48,499 nt of DNA from Kitasatospora phosalacinea (lineage in GTDB: Bacteria > Actinomycetota > Actinomycetes > Streptomycetales > Streptomycetaceae), in assembly GCF_000717185.1 (NCBI RefSeq), contig NZ_JNYE01000091.1, positions 1 through 48,499 on the forward strand, in the 5' to 3' direction. The translations under genes were made by a program, and so were the position numbers. Shown here one piece after another: positions 22,340 to 32,136 of the stretch. The first letter of the stretch is position 1, and each line of letters starts with the position of its first letter. Under the pieces are notes generated by a model that worked only from the letters and a program-made list of their open reading frames with translations, had not been told where the DNA came from and did no database searches.

Positions 22340-25300
22340 CTACTTGGCTGCAGCCTTGCCGTGCTTTGGTGCCGACGGACGCCAGGCGAGGAGTGCGTCC
22401 ATTGCGATGCCATGCTCGCGCTGTTGGGCTTCCAGCCACTCCTGGCAGTCGGTCGCAGGATTGCCGTCCCACTCGGCATCGAACTCGCCGTGCCACTGCT
22501 TCAGCCAGGGCAGCAACTCCACCATCCCGGCGAGGAGCGGAATCAGCTGTTCACCCTGCCAGTTATCCCGCTCAATACGGTCGGCCACCAGGTTAATGAT
22601 GGCCTGCGCCTGGTCGCGGTGGTCCCAGCCAGCCCAGCCGAGAACCAGCTTGGGGTCAGCCTCCGGCCCAGCATCCGGATAGGAGATGAACCGCTCCTTC
22701 GGCACATCAAGCTTGCCGCGGTTTGACCAGTACGACTGCTTGAGGAAGTCCACGCTGGCGTACTTCGGCGGCACGGCGATATTCAGTTGCTGCCCAGTCA
22801 GGTCCTCCTCACGCTGCTGCTCCCAGGCCTTCTCCCACTGCTCGCGCTTGCGGAGTCCAGAGTCCTTGTAGCGCAAGGCGGATAGGTAAGGAACAAACTC
22901 GTCGGCAAGGACGTCGCGCAATACCTCGGCGAGCCTGAGGTCCGGCTTGCCGAGGTGATCTGCCGCGTACAGCTCGGCGACAGCCTGGACCTCAGCGTCG
23001 TCGGTAAATAGGTCAGCGAGCTGCATCAGCGTAAGGGTGCGAGGTTGGCGCATGCCATCACGAGTATGGAACCACAGGTCCCCACGTTCACAGCGGTCCA
23101 GCAGCCAGGCGCGGAGTGCCTCAGCTTCCCTCTTCTCCCACGTGGGCGATGACCAACGACGCTTGCACTCCGGTCGCTCGATCAGCGCAATGTCGCGACG
23201 CTTCTCGATGATGTCGATTCGCCGCTGCACAATTTTCTGGTACCATTCCGGCCAGTCGACTGGAATGCCGGTGACAGGGACGGAACAATGCCGGTCGAAC
23301 CACGCAGTATCAGCCTCGCCAGCCGCCACCCTCCTGGCCAAAACGATTTCAAATGCGCGCTCGCCGAGTGACAGCTCGGGCACATCGTCGAGATTTGAGG
23401 CAGTAAGAGCGGCAACCTCGTCCTCTCTCAGGAGGCCGTATGAACCGTATACGTGCCAGTCCAGCTCCTCCTGCAAGGCGATCATCCGACGGCGAGCAGA
23501 GGAATAAGAAACTCGTGCGGAGTCGAGAGCAGCACGAGTCGGCGCAGCTGACTCGGCTGCCACGACAGCGGGCTCGCTCGAGAGGAGATCCTTTGCAAGT
23601 GTATCGAGGGCGCGGCCGAGCATAAGAGGCAGGTCCGCTGGAACGGGAAACTGCTGCAGCTTGGTGCCGTTGAATTGGTAGAAGCGTTCCCATGCGTGGG
23701 ATTTGAAGCCTTCACCGACTCCCTGCGCACCCTTATCGTGACAGACCTGCTTCAGCCAAAAGCACGCCGTCGAGGAGTTCAGTAGCCCAAGTAGCGCCAA
23801 ATGCTCCTCTTCTGTGGACCCTTCCGGCAATTTGATCACTGGTGCGGTCTGCTTAAATACGCTTCCTCCGCGGTCCAGAGCGAAGTGATTGTGCGTTGCC
23901 ACCTCACCGAATGTGATCGAGAGTGGCGTTCGATAGGCAGAGGCCGTGTGCTGCATGTAGTCCCACCAGCGCAAGCCCGCTGCTGCCATATCACCCTGGA
24001 AGGTCTTACGCGCCGACAGCAGAGTACGCCACGGCCACAATTCTTGCTCTAGACCCATTGCATTGGAAATGCTCGAATGGTAGGGGTACCAGATACCCTC
24101 AGTGAACTCACCCGTCCAGTCCCTGACCTGTTCGCCGACCGCCAGCGGAACGATTGCACGCCGGTCCGCTCGCGTCCGGAGAGTCGCACGCAGCGGCCTG
24201 ATAAAGGCTTCATCGGCACCAGCACGAATTGCGCGCCCTACCGGCAATTCGATCTTCTTGGCGAGCGGTGTCCGGTTCTTGGCGACCCGAGCCAGCAGAT
24301 CAGCCGCCCCTCCTCCACTGAGCGACCACGGGTGCCCAGAAAGCTCCCCCCTCGCTATGTCAGTGACTGAAACCCACGCAGACTCGCTTCTCGGCTTCGC
24401 CACCTGCTCCACAATGGCACGCCAGACGAATCCCTCCGCTGCAATCTCCGGTTGCCCCGGCTCCCCGCGGACGCCCAGGACGGCTCGAATCGGATCAGGC
24501 CATCCTCGTTCGGTGTTCCGCCCAGCGAGAATCACTGTAGGTGTACCGTGCCCAGGAATAAAAGCCCCGGACGTGTCAATAACGTGCGTCAGCTTCACGG
24601 TCCGAAAGAAGTCTTCGATGAGCTTCTTGCCAAATTCCCTTTTCATGAATGAATTGGCGGTGATCTGCCCGGTGAATCCTTGCTGCTCTCGAGTCGCAAG
24701 CTCAAAAATCCGCTGAGCAAACGGCACCGAAAGTGCATAAACGCCAGAGCAAGCGTCGTATGCACCCCTATAGTTTTCGTTCTCCCGCTTATCCTTTACC
24801 GTGATATACGGCGGATTCGCCACCACCGCATGGTACGAGTGCCTCCCTAGGAGGTCGCAGCTCCGGACGAACTCGTTCACGTCCTCCGTCGAGTACGCGA
24901 ACGCGCCCTCCGATTCCTCCTCGTCCCCGTCGTCGGCCATCCCCATAGCCGAGAACAGGTCATCTTCCGACTTGCCCTTCTGCTTGCGCTTGCCGACGCC
25001 CCGTCCGTGCAGCAGCGAGTCACCAACTGCGACGTTGATTGGGAACTTGGGTGCCTGGTCCAGGCGCCCTACTCCAGCTTCCTTCAGCGCCGCAACCAGC
25101 AGCCGGAAACGGGCGATACTCACCGCGAATGGGTTCTTGTCGCACCCGTGCACTGCCTCAAGAGCGGCTCGCACGTTCGTCCAGTCGTCGACGCCCGGCC
25201 CGGCTTCTTCCCGGTACCGTGTCAACAGCCGCTGGAAGATCCCCAACAGGAAGTGCCCGCTACCGCACGCCGGGTCGATAGTCCGCAGCCCTCGCCGCTC

Positions 25301-26053
25301 AACACTCGAGCCACCCTCGCGAATGGTCAGCTCGGGCCAGAGCCCGAACTCCTCCACCGCTGGCTCCAGCGTGAGGTCAAGGATGAACTCCTCCACGAAC
25401 TCGGGAGTCTGCAACAGCGCGTACGTCTTCCGCGCGTGCTCGCTGAGGTTCTGGTAGAGGTCACCGAGGAACCGGGTGTCCCAGTCCGTGCTCTCGAAGA
25501 GGTGGACCGCCTCGCCGTTCTTGTCCCTGCGCCGCCAGAAGGCCAGCAGCGCCCGCGCCGCTTCATAGCTCGGTGTGAGCCCCCACAGGGGGTTGTGGTT
25601 GCGGTCGAAGAGGCCGCCCGCTGTCTCGTTCGCCGCTGCGAGGTGGTCGAACGCGGCGATGAGCCAGTCGCGGTCGTTCTGTTCCGGGTTCTCGCGGAAA
25701 TAGGCCTCGTGGCGCTCCTCCGCGATCTCCAGCCGTTCCCCGGGGCCGGCGAGCCACGGCCATTCGATCAGTCCGTTGTCCTCGCAGAAGCGGACGAACA
25801 CCGTGCCAAGGACCCAGGCGACGGCGGCCTGGGTGATGCGCTCCTCGCGCCAGCTCTCGTACGTGGCTGCGGTGCGCTCAGCCACCCGAGCGCGCTGGTA
25901 CTCGTCGTCCAGCTTCTCCGCGAACTCCGGTACGTCCTGGCTGCGCTCTCGCAGGTCGTCCTCCAGAGCTGCTACCTGCTTACGCAGGTCCTTCAGCAGC
26001 TCGTTCTGGTCCACTCCCCGACCGGTCACAGCGCCCGTCCCTTGTCCGTCCAT
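22340..26053 (-). CDS. pglX: BREX-2 adenine-specific DNA methyltransferase PglX
   Basis: About 1237 residues from the ATG at 26053; GTG codons at 26029 (AAGGGA about ten bases upstream) and 26014 are alternative starts. The SAM-binding motif DPACGSGHFLL lies at residues 260-270 and the catalytic NPPY at 413-416, the pattern of N6-adenine methyltransferases. PglX marks host or phage DNA in the Pgl/BREX cycle. Composition changes strongly after the NPPY motif: roughly 23,200-24,800 is much AT-richer than the gene ends (24601-24660 has 26 G/C of 60), covering the expected target-recognition region. I found no G or C run longer than six, unlike the phase-variable tract known in S. coelicolor pglX. 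The frame is open throughout. Confidence 0.93.
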   Translation of the reverse strand: MDGQGTGAVTGRGVDQNELLKDLRKQVAALEDDLRERSQDVPEFAEKLDDEYQRARVAERTAATYESWREERITQAAVAWVLGTVFVRFCEDNGLIEWPWLAGPGERLEIAEERHEAYFRENPEQNDRDWLIAAFDHLAAANETAGGLFDRNHNPLWGLTPSYEAARALLAFWRRRDKNGEAVHLFESTDWDTRFLGDLYQNLSEHARKTYALLQTPEFVEEFILDLTLEPAVEEFGLWPELTIREGGSSVERRGLRTIDPACGSGHFLLGIFQRLLTRYREEAGPGVDDWTNVRAALEAVHGCDKNPFAVSIARFRLLVAALKEAGVGRLDQAPKFPINVAVGDSLLHGRGVGKRKQKGKSEDDLFSAMGMADDGDEEESEGAFAYSTEDVNEFVRSCDLLGRHSYHAVVANPPYITVKDKRENENYRGAYDACSGVYALSVPFAQRIFELATREQQGFTGQITANSFMKREFGKKLIEDFFRTVKLTHVIDTSGAFIPGHGTPTVILAGRNTERGWPDPIRAVLGVRGEPGQPEIAAEGFVWRAIVEQVAKPRSESAWVSVTDIARGELSGHPWSLSGGGAADLLARVAKNRTPLAKKIELPVGRAIRAGADEAFIRPLRATLRTRADRRAIVPLAVGEQVRDWTGEFTEGIWYPYHSSISNAMGLEQELWPWRTLLSARKTFQGDMAAAGLRWWDYMQHTASAYRTPLSITFGEVATHNHFALDRGGSVFKQTAPVIKLPEGSTEEEHLALLGLLNSSTACFWLKQVCHDKGAQGVGEGFKSHAWERFYQFNGTKLQQFPVPADLPLMLGRALDTLAKDLLSSEPAVVAAESAAPTRAALDSARVSYSSARRRMIALQEELDWHVYGSYGLLREDEVAALTASNLDDVPELSLGERAFEIVLARRVAAGEADTAWFDRHCSVPVTGIPVDWPEWYQKIVQRRIDIIEKRRDIALIERPECKRRWSSPTWEKREAEALRAWLLDRCERGDLWFHTRDGMRQPRTLTLMQLADLFTDDAEVQAVAELYAADHLGKPDLRLAEVLRDVLADEFVPYLSALRYKDSGLRKREQWEKAWEQQREEDLTGQQLNIAVPPKYASVDFLKQSYWSNRGKLDVPKERFISYPDAGPEADPKLVLGWAGWDHRDQAQAIINLVADRIERDNWQGEQLIPLLAGMVELLPWLKQWHGEFDAEWDGNPATDCQEWLEAQQREHGIAMDALLAWRPSAPKHGKAAAK

Positions 26054-26154
26054 CCGTCGGTCCCGGCGGACCGTGCGGTTCCCCATTTTGCCAGTTCGGC
26101 GCACCCGAACGATCAGCCGTTTCGAAGCTCGATGTCCGCCGCAGGCACGTCTTG

Positions 26155-29100
26155 TCAGGCGGCGGCGCTCCGTGCTCGGAGCTCGTCCAGGAAGTCCTTG
26201 ATCAGCACGGCCCGCTCCGCCTCACCGAGCACCTCGACGATCATCCCGTCCAGCTGCGGGGTCTCGTGCGGCGCCTCCTGCGGGCAAAGCAGCCACAGGC
26301 CGTGCGGGGCATCGAACTCCCTGCGAGCAGCGTTCTGCAGCGTGACCAGCAGTTCCCGTCCACCGGCGTCCTGGTAGCGAGCAGCCAGCCCGGCGTCGTG
26401 CAGGAACAGCACGTGCATCGGCCCGGCAGTCCCCAGTCGCTCGCGCAGGCGTTCACCGACGCGGGTCCAAGTGCCCTTCACGTACGACGCCAGCCCTCGC
26501 GGCAGCTCGCCGGACTCGGTGAACTTGGTATCGATGGTCAGGACACGTCCCCAGTCCGTCCCGTGCTCGGCGGCCAGCGCGCGGAACTCGCGGAGGAAGA
26601 GCCCGCTCAGCGATACCGGCTCCACGCCATATGCATCGGCGATGAGGTCCGCAGTCCCGGGGAGATGCTTGCCTCGCAGGGTCAGGGCCAGGAAGCCTCC
26701 GCGGCGCAGGGCGTCGTCCAGCTTGGCCCCGAGGAGCGCCTTCGGGTCTCGGCCGGCTGCCGCCGACGCTGCGGCTACGCCGACCGCGCTCGGGAACAGC
26801 GTGGTCGCGGTCGCCGAGGCGGTCATGGAGCGAACGCCTTCCGGGACCGGCGCGCGGAAGCGCTTGGTTTCCGTGTCGTATTCGAGGACGAATCCGGCGT
26901 GCTGAAGCGCCTCGGCCAGCGCCTCTTCCAGCTCGACTGCTGTCGGTTCACCCAGATCCAGATCGGGGAAGCGCAGCCGCACCTTGGCGAGGAGCTCCTC
27001 CGCGGTCGCGCCCCGGTCGCGCCTGATCCCGGCGGCGGCCTGCGAGATGCGGATGGCCTGCGCGAGGCCGAGGCCCCTCGGGTAGAGCTCGAGGCGTGGT
27101 GAGTACAGGGCGTCCTGCGCGGCTGCCGAGGCGAGTGCCACCAGGCGCCCGTCCGACACGGGAGTCATGCCGGCCGGCACTGGTACGGACCGAAGGTCGC
27201 GGATCACGACGGCGCGGTCCGGCAGGGGTTCGGTCTGGGCGAGTCGATCCGCTTGTTGTCCGAGTGCCCGGGCGTAGTCGGCGAGTTCGGGAGCGCTGGG
27301 GTCGTTGGTCCCGGACAGGGACTCGCACGCGATGAAGACTCGGCCGCTGCGTCGGAGCACCGCGAGTCGCGGCTGGTCGTCGTCGGCCTTGTTCTGCGGC
27401 CAGGCCTCTGCCTCCACGGCCGCGCGTACTACGGCGAGCGCCAGCGCCTCGGCACGCTGCGGGTCCTGTTCCCGTACGCCCTTGCGGATTCGCAGGTCGG
27501 TTGCGGCTTCCTGCGCGGTGACCACGCGGCCTGATCCGGCGACGAACGCGAGGATTTCCTCCCGGAGACCCGTGAGGAAAGGATCAGCTGCCCAGGACTG
27601 GATCGCGGCGACGTGGCTGCGCGAGACGGTCGCCTGCGAGATGTCGATCGCCTTGGCGATGTCCGTCTGGGAGCACCAGACCGGCAGTGTGGAGAGCGCT
27701 CCGTCCACGCCGGGCAGGCCGAGTGTGAGCCTGATGATCTCGCGCTTGCGCGAGCCCTTGCTGTTCGGGCCCGGGTCGAGGTGGGCGGCGATCTCATCGA
27801 TGCTGGCTCGGGCAGCCATGTCCGCCGGCAGCTCTGCCAGGTCGATCTTCGGGGCCGTGGCCGAGCTCTCCGACTTGCCTGCGGGCTGTGCGGCAGGTGC
27901 AGCGGTCTTGCGGAGCTTCGCCGTCCACTGCTTGTGCCGACGGTTGAGCTCCTTGCGGATCACCGCGCCCGCGCCACGTGCCCGGGCGATCTGGTGCAGC
28001 GGTACGTTGAGAAGCTCCCCGACCGTGGTCGCGCCGAACGAGTTCGCGACGGACTGGGCCCGCGGCGAGAGACCGGCGTCCTTGAGCAGGGTGTCCGGTT
28101 CGGCCTGCGCGGCGACGCGGTCGCGAGCGGCCTGCAGGTCCTCCGTCTCGTCGTCCTCGTCGTCGGGCGCCATTGCATCGGCCTTGGCGAACACGGACTC
28201 CCATGCTTCGTGCATCTGCCGCAGGGTGTCGAAGCGGCGGTCGGCGTCGCGATGCAGCGCCCGCCGGAAGAACGCCGTCAGTCCCTCCTTCAGGGCAGGC
28301 TCGAAGACTTCCTCCGCGATCACCGGGTATTCGTCGTCGGTGGTGCGGGGATCGGTCATCTCGTCGCCCCAGCGGGGGCGCTCTCCGGAGGCCATCTCGT
28401 GCAGGGTGACCGCTGCGGCGTAGTACTCGGCGTGGTGGTCGAAGACCGGTCGGCGCGGTGTGTCCAGGAACGGGTCGAGGTAGCCGCGGGTGCCGGCCTT
28501 CACGTCCCGTTCCGAGGCCTCCGCGAGGGAGAAGTCGAACAGCACCAGCTGCCAGGAGCGGTCGGCCCTTTGGAGCACGCCGAAGTTGTCGGGCTTGAGG
28601 TCTCGGTGCCACACCCCCTTGCCGGCCAGCTGGTCGAGGGCGGTGAAGAGGTCACGGCCGAAGCGCTCCAGCTCGTGGTACGTCAGGCGCCCGTCTCCGC
28701 GCAGCCGGGCTCCGAGCGAGCGCTCGCCCGCGTACTCGAGGTCCAGTACCGTCCGGTCGTGGATCTTGCGTGGGCCGGCGAGAAGCCGCACCACGGCGCC
28801 CCCACCGACCTTGGCCAGCACGTCCGCCTCGGACTCCAGGCGGTCGTCGCGGGTCTCGTCCAGGGAGACCTTGAGTACGCGCCGTTCGACCCGGATCGTG
28901 CCGCCGAGATCTTCTACTTCGCGCTGCACGAGCAGAGCCCTGGCCGTGGCCCCGGTGCCGAGGACCTTCTCGACGCTCCACTCCGCGTCGACGCTCTGCC
29001 CCGCCATCGCAATGAGCGGGTCCACGCCAACGGGTGTCAGCGCTTCCGTGGCCGCTGCGTGCTCGATCCGGTCGAGCTCGTCCAGGAACCGGTCCACCGA

Positions 29101-30591
29101 GTCGAGCCGTTCGGCGACATCTGCCCTGGTCGCCTGATACACGAGGCCGTCGAGCTCTTCCGACACGGCGTCCGAGACCGCCGAGGGGCGCAGCCCCCCG
29201 TCGTTCGTCAGGCGCTCGATCATGGCGCTGCGGCGCTCGGCCGGCGGTTCGCCGCTGAGGATCAGATGGGCGAGGGCGCCGAGGCCGAAGATGTCCAGGT
29301 CGACCGGGTCGGCGAATTCCATGTCGAACTCCGGCGCCAGGTAGACCTGGGCGGCGTTCTCGACGTGGTCGCCGCCCGCGCTCGGGTTTCCGAGAGAAGG
29401 GTGCGAGGAACTGTCGAAGTCGCGGGCGGCGACCTGCCAGTCGATGATGCGCACGACCGGGCTGGACCCGTCGGGCTTGGAGGAGACGTACACCGACCGG
29501 GCTGCGAGAGCGCGGTGGTAGAGCGAGCGCTGGTGGGCGTAGCGCAGCGCGTCGGCGATCTGGCGCACGAGTTCGAGTCGGGTCTCGTGGGTCAGCGAGG
29601 TGCCGTGGGTGGCCAGGTAGGCGTCCAGGCGCAGGTCGGAGGCGCGGTGGTTGAAGAGGATGGCCGGGCCGCCCTGGTGGTCGCGGAACTCCCGGGCCTG
29701 GGCGATGCCGCGGTGGCTGATGCCCTGAAGGACCTGGTACTCGCGCCGGGCTGCTCGTTCGACCGAGTTCCGGGTCTCCGCGGTTGCCTGGAGGCTCACC
29801 AGGTAGACCCGGACGCGGCCTTCCTCGCGGATGGGCTGCTCGCGGATGGCGAGGCGGTCTTCCCAGGTGGGGCCGCCGTCGAGGGGGCGTCCGGCGAGGT
29901 TCCAGCCGTCGCCGAAGTTCAGGTGGGCAGTGGATGCCCGCACGCCGATCCTCTTCATGAGGTCGGGCAGTGCACGTGCCAGGTCGAGGCGCTCGCGCCG
30001 GGCGGCCTCGGAGTCCCGCTGCGGTGGCAGGCCGAGGAAGTCCTGCCAGATGCGGGGCAGGCCGCTGGTGCCGTCGTCGCGGCCGTAGACGTTGGTCTGC
30101 TGGACGGTGTCGAGCTCGGATCGCAGGCTCGGCGCGGACAGGAACACCGCCGGTGAGATGAACGGGATGCGAACGCCTGCGTGGGAGGTCTGTGCGGCCC
30201 AGGTCAGCCGTGCCCGCAGTTCCTTGGTCTTGAGGTCGGTCAGGTGCAGGGGATTGTTGATCGTGCGGACCCGGTCGGGGCCGTGGAAGTTCCAGGTGCT
30301 GCCGTTGTTGACGAGACGCCCCGGGTGCGCCTTGAGCTCGACCAGGAACAGGCCGCGCGGCACGAGGATGAACAGGTCGCACTCGTTGGTGCGGCCCGAG
30401 GCGGCCGTGAAGGAGAAAGTCGCCCAGGCCCGGAAGGGCTCCGCCTGCGGCATCAGCGCCTTGACGTGGTCGAGCGCCTCCTGCTCGTGCGGGAACGGGG
30501 AGGGGCGTTCCTGGAACCAGCGCTGCACGCGAGGCGGTGCAGGCTTCGGCCGACGGGCCCCCGAGCTGTCGTCCTTGCCTGCTGCCGACAC
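26155..30591 (-). CDS. pglW: BREX-2 serine/threonine kinase PglW (NERD domain and two kinase domains)
   Basis: 1478 residues from a GTG at 30591, chosen because AGGGAGGG lies seven bases upstream. Residues about 33-90 form a NERD-type nuclease-related domain (D72, then ELK at 86-88). A first kinase-like domain spans about 260-510; its HRD is HRA at 359-361 and its DFG is DWQ, so it looks like a pseudokinase. The second kinase domain (about 538-780) has the glycine loop GTGATA at 545-550, K574, HRDLKPDN at 662-669 and DFS at 686-688, and looks active. The C-terminal half includes a small helical segment and a helix-turn-helix-like stretch. PglW is thought to sense or signal infection in Pgl. 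First gene of the BREX-2 operon. Confidence 0.93.
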   Translation of the reverse strand: MSAAGKDDSSGARRPKPAPPRVQRWFQERPSPFPHEQEALDHVKALMPQAEPFRAWATFSFTAASGRTNECDLFILVPRGLFLVELKAHPGRLVNNGSTWNFHGPDRVRTINNPLHLTDLKTKELRARLTWAAQTSHAGVRIPFISPAVFLSAPSLRSELDTVQQTNVYGRDDGTSGLPRIWQDFLGLPPQRDSEAARRERLDLARALPDLMKRIGVRASTAHLNFGDGWNLAGRPLDGGPTWEDRLAIREQPIREEGRVRVYLVSLQATAETRNSVERAARREYQVLQGISHRGIAQAREFRDHQGGPAILFNHRASDLRLDAYLATHGTSLTHETRLELVRQIADALRYAHQRSLYHRALAARSVYVSSKPDGSSPVVRIIDWQVAARDFDSSSHPSLGNPSAGGDHVENAAQVYLAPEFDMEFADPVDLDIFGLGALAHLILSGEPPAERRSAMIERLTNDGGLRPSAVSDAVSEELDGLVYQATRADVAERLDSVDRFLDELDRIEHAAATEALTPVGVDPLIAMAGQSVDAEWSVEKVLGTGATARALLVQREVEDLGGTIRVERRVLKVSLDETRDDRLESEADVLAKVGGGAVVRLLAGPRKIHDRTVLDLEYAGERSLGARLRGDGRLTYHELERFGRDLFTALDQLAGKGVWHRDLKPDNFGVLQRADRSWQLVLFDFSLAEASERDVKAGTRGYLDPFLDTPRRPVFDHHAEYYAAAVTLHEMASGERPRWGDEMTDPRTTDDEYPVIAEEVFEPALKEGLTAFFRRALHRDADRRFDTLRQMHEAWESVFAKADAMAPDDEDDETEDLQAARDRVAAQAEPDTLLKDAGLSPRAQSVANSFGATTVGELLNVPLHQIARARGAGAVIRKELNRRHKQWTAKLRKTAAPAAQPAGKSESSATAPKIDLAELPADMAARASIDEIAAHLDPGPNSKGSRKREIIRLTLGLPGVDGALSTLPVWCSQTDIAKAIDISQATVSRSHVAAIQSWAADPFLTGLREEILAFVAGSGRVVTAQEAATDLRIRKGVREQDPQRAEALALAVVRAAVEAEAWPQNKADDDQPRLAVLRRSGRVFIACESLSGTNDPSAPELADYARALGQQADRLAQTEPLPDRAVVIRDLRSVPVPAGMTPVSDGRLVALASAAAQDALYSPRLELYPRGLGLAQAIRISQAAAGIRRDRGATAEELLAKVRLRFPDLDLGEPTAVELEEALAEALQHAGFVLEYDTETKRFRAPVPEGVRSMTASATATTLFPSAVGVAAASAAAGRDPKALLGAKLDDALRRGGFLALTLRGKHLPGTADLIADAYGVEPVSLSGLFLREFRALAAEHGTDWGRVLTIDTKFTESGELPRGLASYVKGTWTRVGERLRERLGTAGPMHVLFLHDAGLAARYQDAGGRELLVTLQNAARREFDAPHGLWLLCPQEAPHETPQLDGMIVEVLGEAERAVLIKDFLDELRARSAAA

Positions 30592-30825
30592 CCCTGTGCC
30601 CTCCCTGGTCCTTACGCCCGGCCGTGGACGAACCACGGCCTGCTCCACGGCGGTGACCCTATCGTTCGGGGCCGACACGTGGAGGGGTGTAGTCCTTCTC
30701 GTGATCAATCGGCTCGTGGACGGCGGGCTGTCGCCCTGGGTCGTCCCGGGGCATGGCGCAGTCCGGAGCCAGCCGATCACTGTCAGGTACAGTCTGCACT
30801 GCTTCGGTGATCAGGCAAAGGGGGA
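30592..30825. promoter_or_regulatory. Divergent promoter region between pglW and the lipoprotein gene
   Basis: 234 bases between two divergent starts, so promoters for the BREX operon (minus) and the lipoprotein gene (plus) must lie here. The clear elements are the pglW ribosome site (about 30599-30606 on the minus strand) and a G-run ribosome site just before the lipoprotein start. I cannot assign -10/-35 boxes with confidence. Confidence 0.45.
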
Positions 30826-32136
30826 ATGGTGATCTTCGCAGCTCGCCGGGAGTACCGATGGGTCGGTGCTGCCGGCCTTGTCTTGGCACTGGTCGGCTCG
30901 TTGTCTGCCTGCAGCAGTTCAGCTCCTCTGTCCGCGGAGGGGGCTGTTCCTGCTGCTTCCCGGCATCTCCAGGCTTTCGATCCGCCGATGGCATTCGACT
31001 TCGGCGATGGTCCGGGCACAGGAGACGCACTAGACGAAGGGGTGCAGCCCTCGACATCGAGCCCCGAGCGGCAGCGTCCGGCGATCGCGCTGAAGGACAC
31101 GACCGCCTTCGTGACCACCGAGGACGGGCTGAAAGCTGTCGATGTCGTCACCAGGAACACGCTGTGGAGTGCGGTCAGCACCATTCCCGCCTCGAAGAGC
31201 GGCTTCGGTGCCGAGACGGCCGCGCCGCTGCCCGCCCACTTCCACGGCGTCGACGCCGTGCTCGTGGCCTTCTCCCGCTACCTCCCGGGCACCGGGACCA
31301 GCAGGGGCCGGAACGTGATCGAGATCCTGGCCGCCGACGCCACGACGGGCAAGACCGTCTGGAGCGCACAGGTCGACCTTGTGGAAACGCCACTGAGTCA
31401 GCAGGCCGTGACCCGCGACGAATCGCTGCTCGCCGACGGCGTCAGGGCCGCGCAGGTGGTGGCGGTGGACGACCAGAGCGTAGTCGTGTCCGATGACGAG
31501 ACGACCTACGTGGTCGACGCGGGATCCGGGCAGCTGAAATGGACCAGGGCGGGGTTCCACGCGATGCAGCTCGTCGACGGCATCGTGGCCGGTGCCGAGG
31601 CTCCGACCTACGGAGAGCGTCAGCTCGCAGGCTACGGCGCATCAGACGGCAGCCCCCGGTGGACGGCCCTTCACACGGAAAGCCGGGCGGTGGCTTCCTC
31701 CGCCGGCCCCGGCCTGCTCGCGATGTCCGCCTCCGACGGATTCGCGATCGTTGACGCCCGCGACGGAACGGTCCGCGCTCACCCCGGGCCTGGGGCGTAC
31801 GTTCACCCCTGGCACTGCGACTTCGACGGGACATCCATCATCGTCTGCAACGACCAGCTGTTCGGCCAGACGCGCTCGATCGCGGCCTTGGACGCGACGT
31901 CGATGAAATGGCTCTGGTCGATCACGGAGACCCAAGGAGGACGACTCGTGCCGGAGGTCACCGCCGTGTGGCACGGAGCGGTGTACGGCCGGACGACCAA
32001 CGGCAATGTCATCCTCGACGCACGCACCGGCGCTGACAAGGCAACCCCGAAGCTGGCCCCCTTCCTCGTCAACGCCTACGTCGGCATCGAGAACAGGGGC
32101 CGCAGCGTCACCTTGATGCGCTCCACGGGATACTGA
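30826..32136 (+). CDS. PQQ-like beta-propeller lipoprotein
   Basis: 436 residues from an ATG at 30826, with GTG at 30829 as an alternative. A lipoprotein signal is visible: positive N-terminus, hydrophobic stretch and a LSAC lipobox with the lipidated Cys at residue 29. The mature part has repeated blade-like segments (KAVDVVTRNTLWS, DATTGKTVWSAQ, DAGSGQLKWTRA, DARDGTVRAH, DATSMKWLWS) typical of PQQ-enzyme-like/BamB-like propellers; no enzymatic residues are evident. It is probably an outer-face membrane lipoprotein with a binding or scaffold role. The last codon is unusual: an IS630-family element inserted at the stop codon, so the TA target, the first base of the IS and the IS TGA now give one extra Tyr and a new stop. 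Before insertion the gene would have ended in TAA one codon earlier. Confidence 0.85.
   Translation: MVIFAARREYRWVGAAGLVLALVGSLSACSSSAPLSAEGAVPAASRHLQAFDPPMAFDFGDGPGTGDALDEGVQPSTSSPERQRPAIALKDTTAFVTTEDGLKAVDVVTRNTLWSAVSTIPASKSGFGAETAAPLPAHFHGVDAVLVAFSRYLPGTGTSRGRNVIEILAADATTGKTVWSAQVDLVETPLSQQAVTRDESLLADGVRAAQVVAVDDQSVVVSDDETTYVVDAGSGQLKWTRAGFHAMQLVDGIVAGAEAPTYGERQLAGYGASDGSPRWTALHTESRAVASSAGPGLLAMSASDGFAIVDARDGTVRAHPGPGAYVHPWHCDFDGTSIIVCNDQLFGQTRSIAALDATSMKWLWSITETQGGRLVPEVTAVWHGAVYGRTTNGNVILDARTGADKATPKLAPFLVNAYVGIENRGRSVTLMRSTGY

Noticed and set aside
22340..26053. Possible phase-variable homopolymer in pglX, as in S. coelicolor
   Set aside because: Longest runs I could find are six bases (around 24346-24351); no long G or C tract, and the frame is intact.
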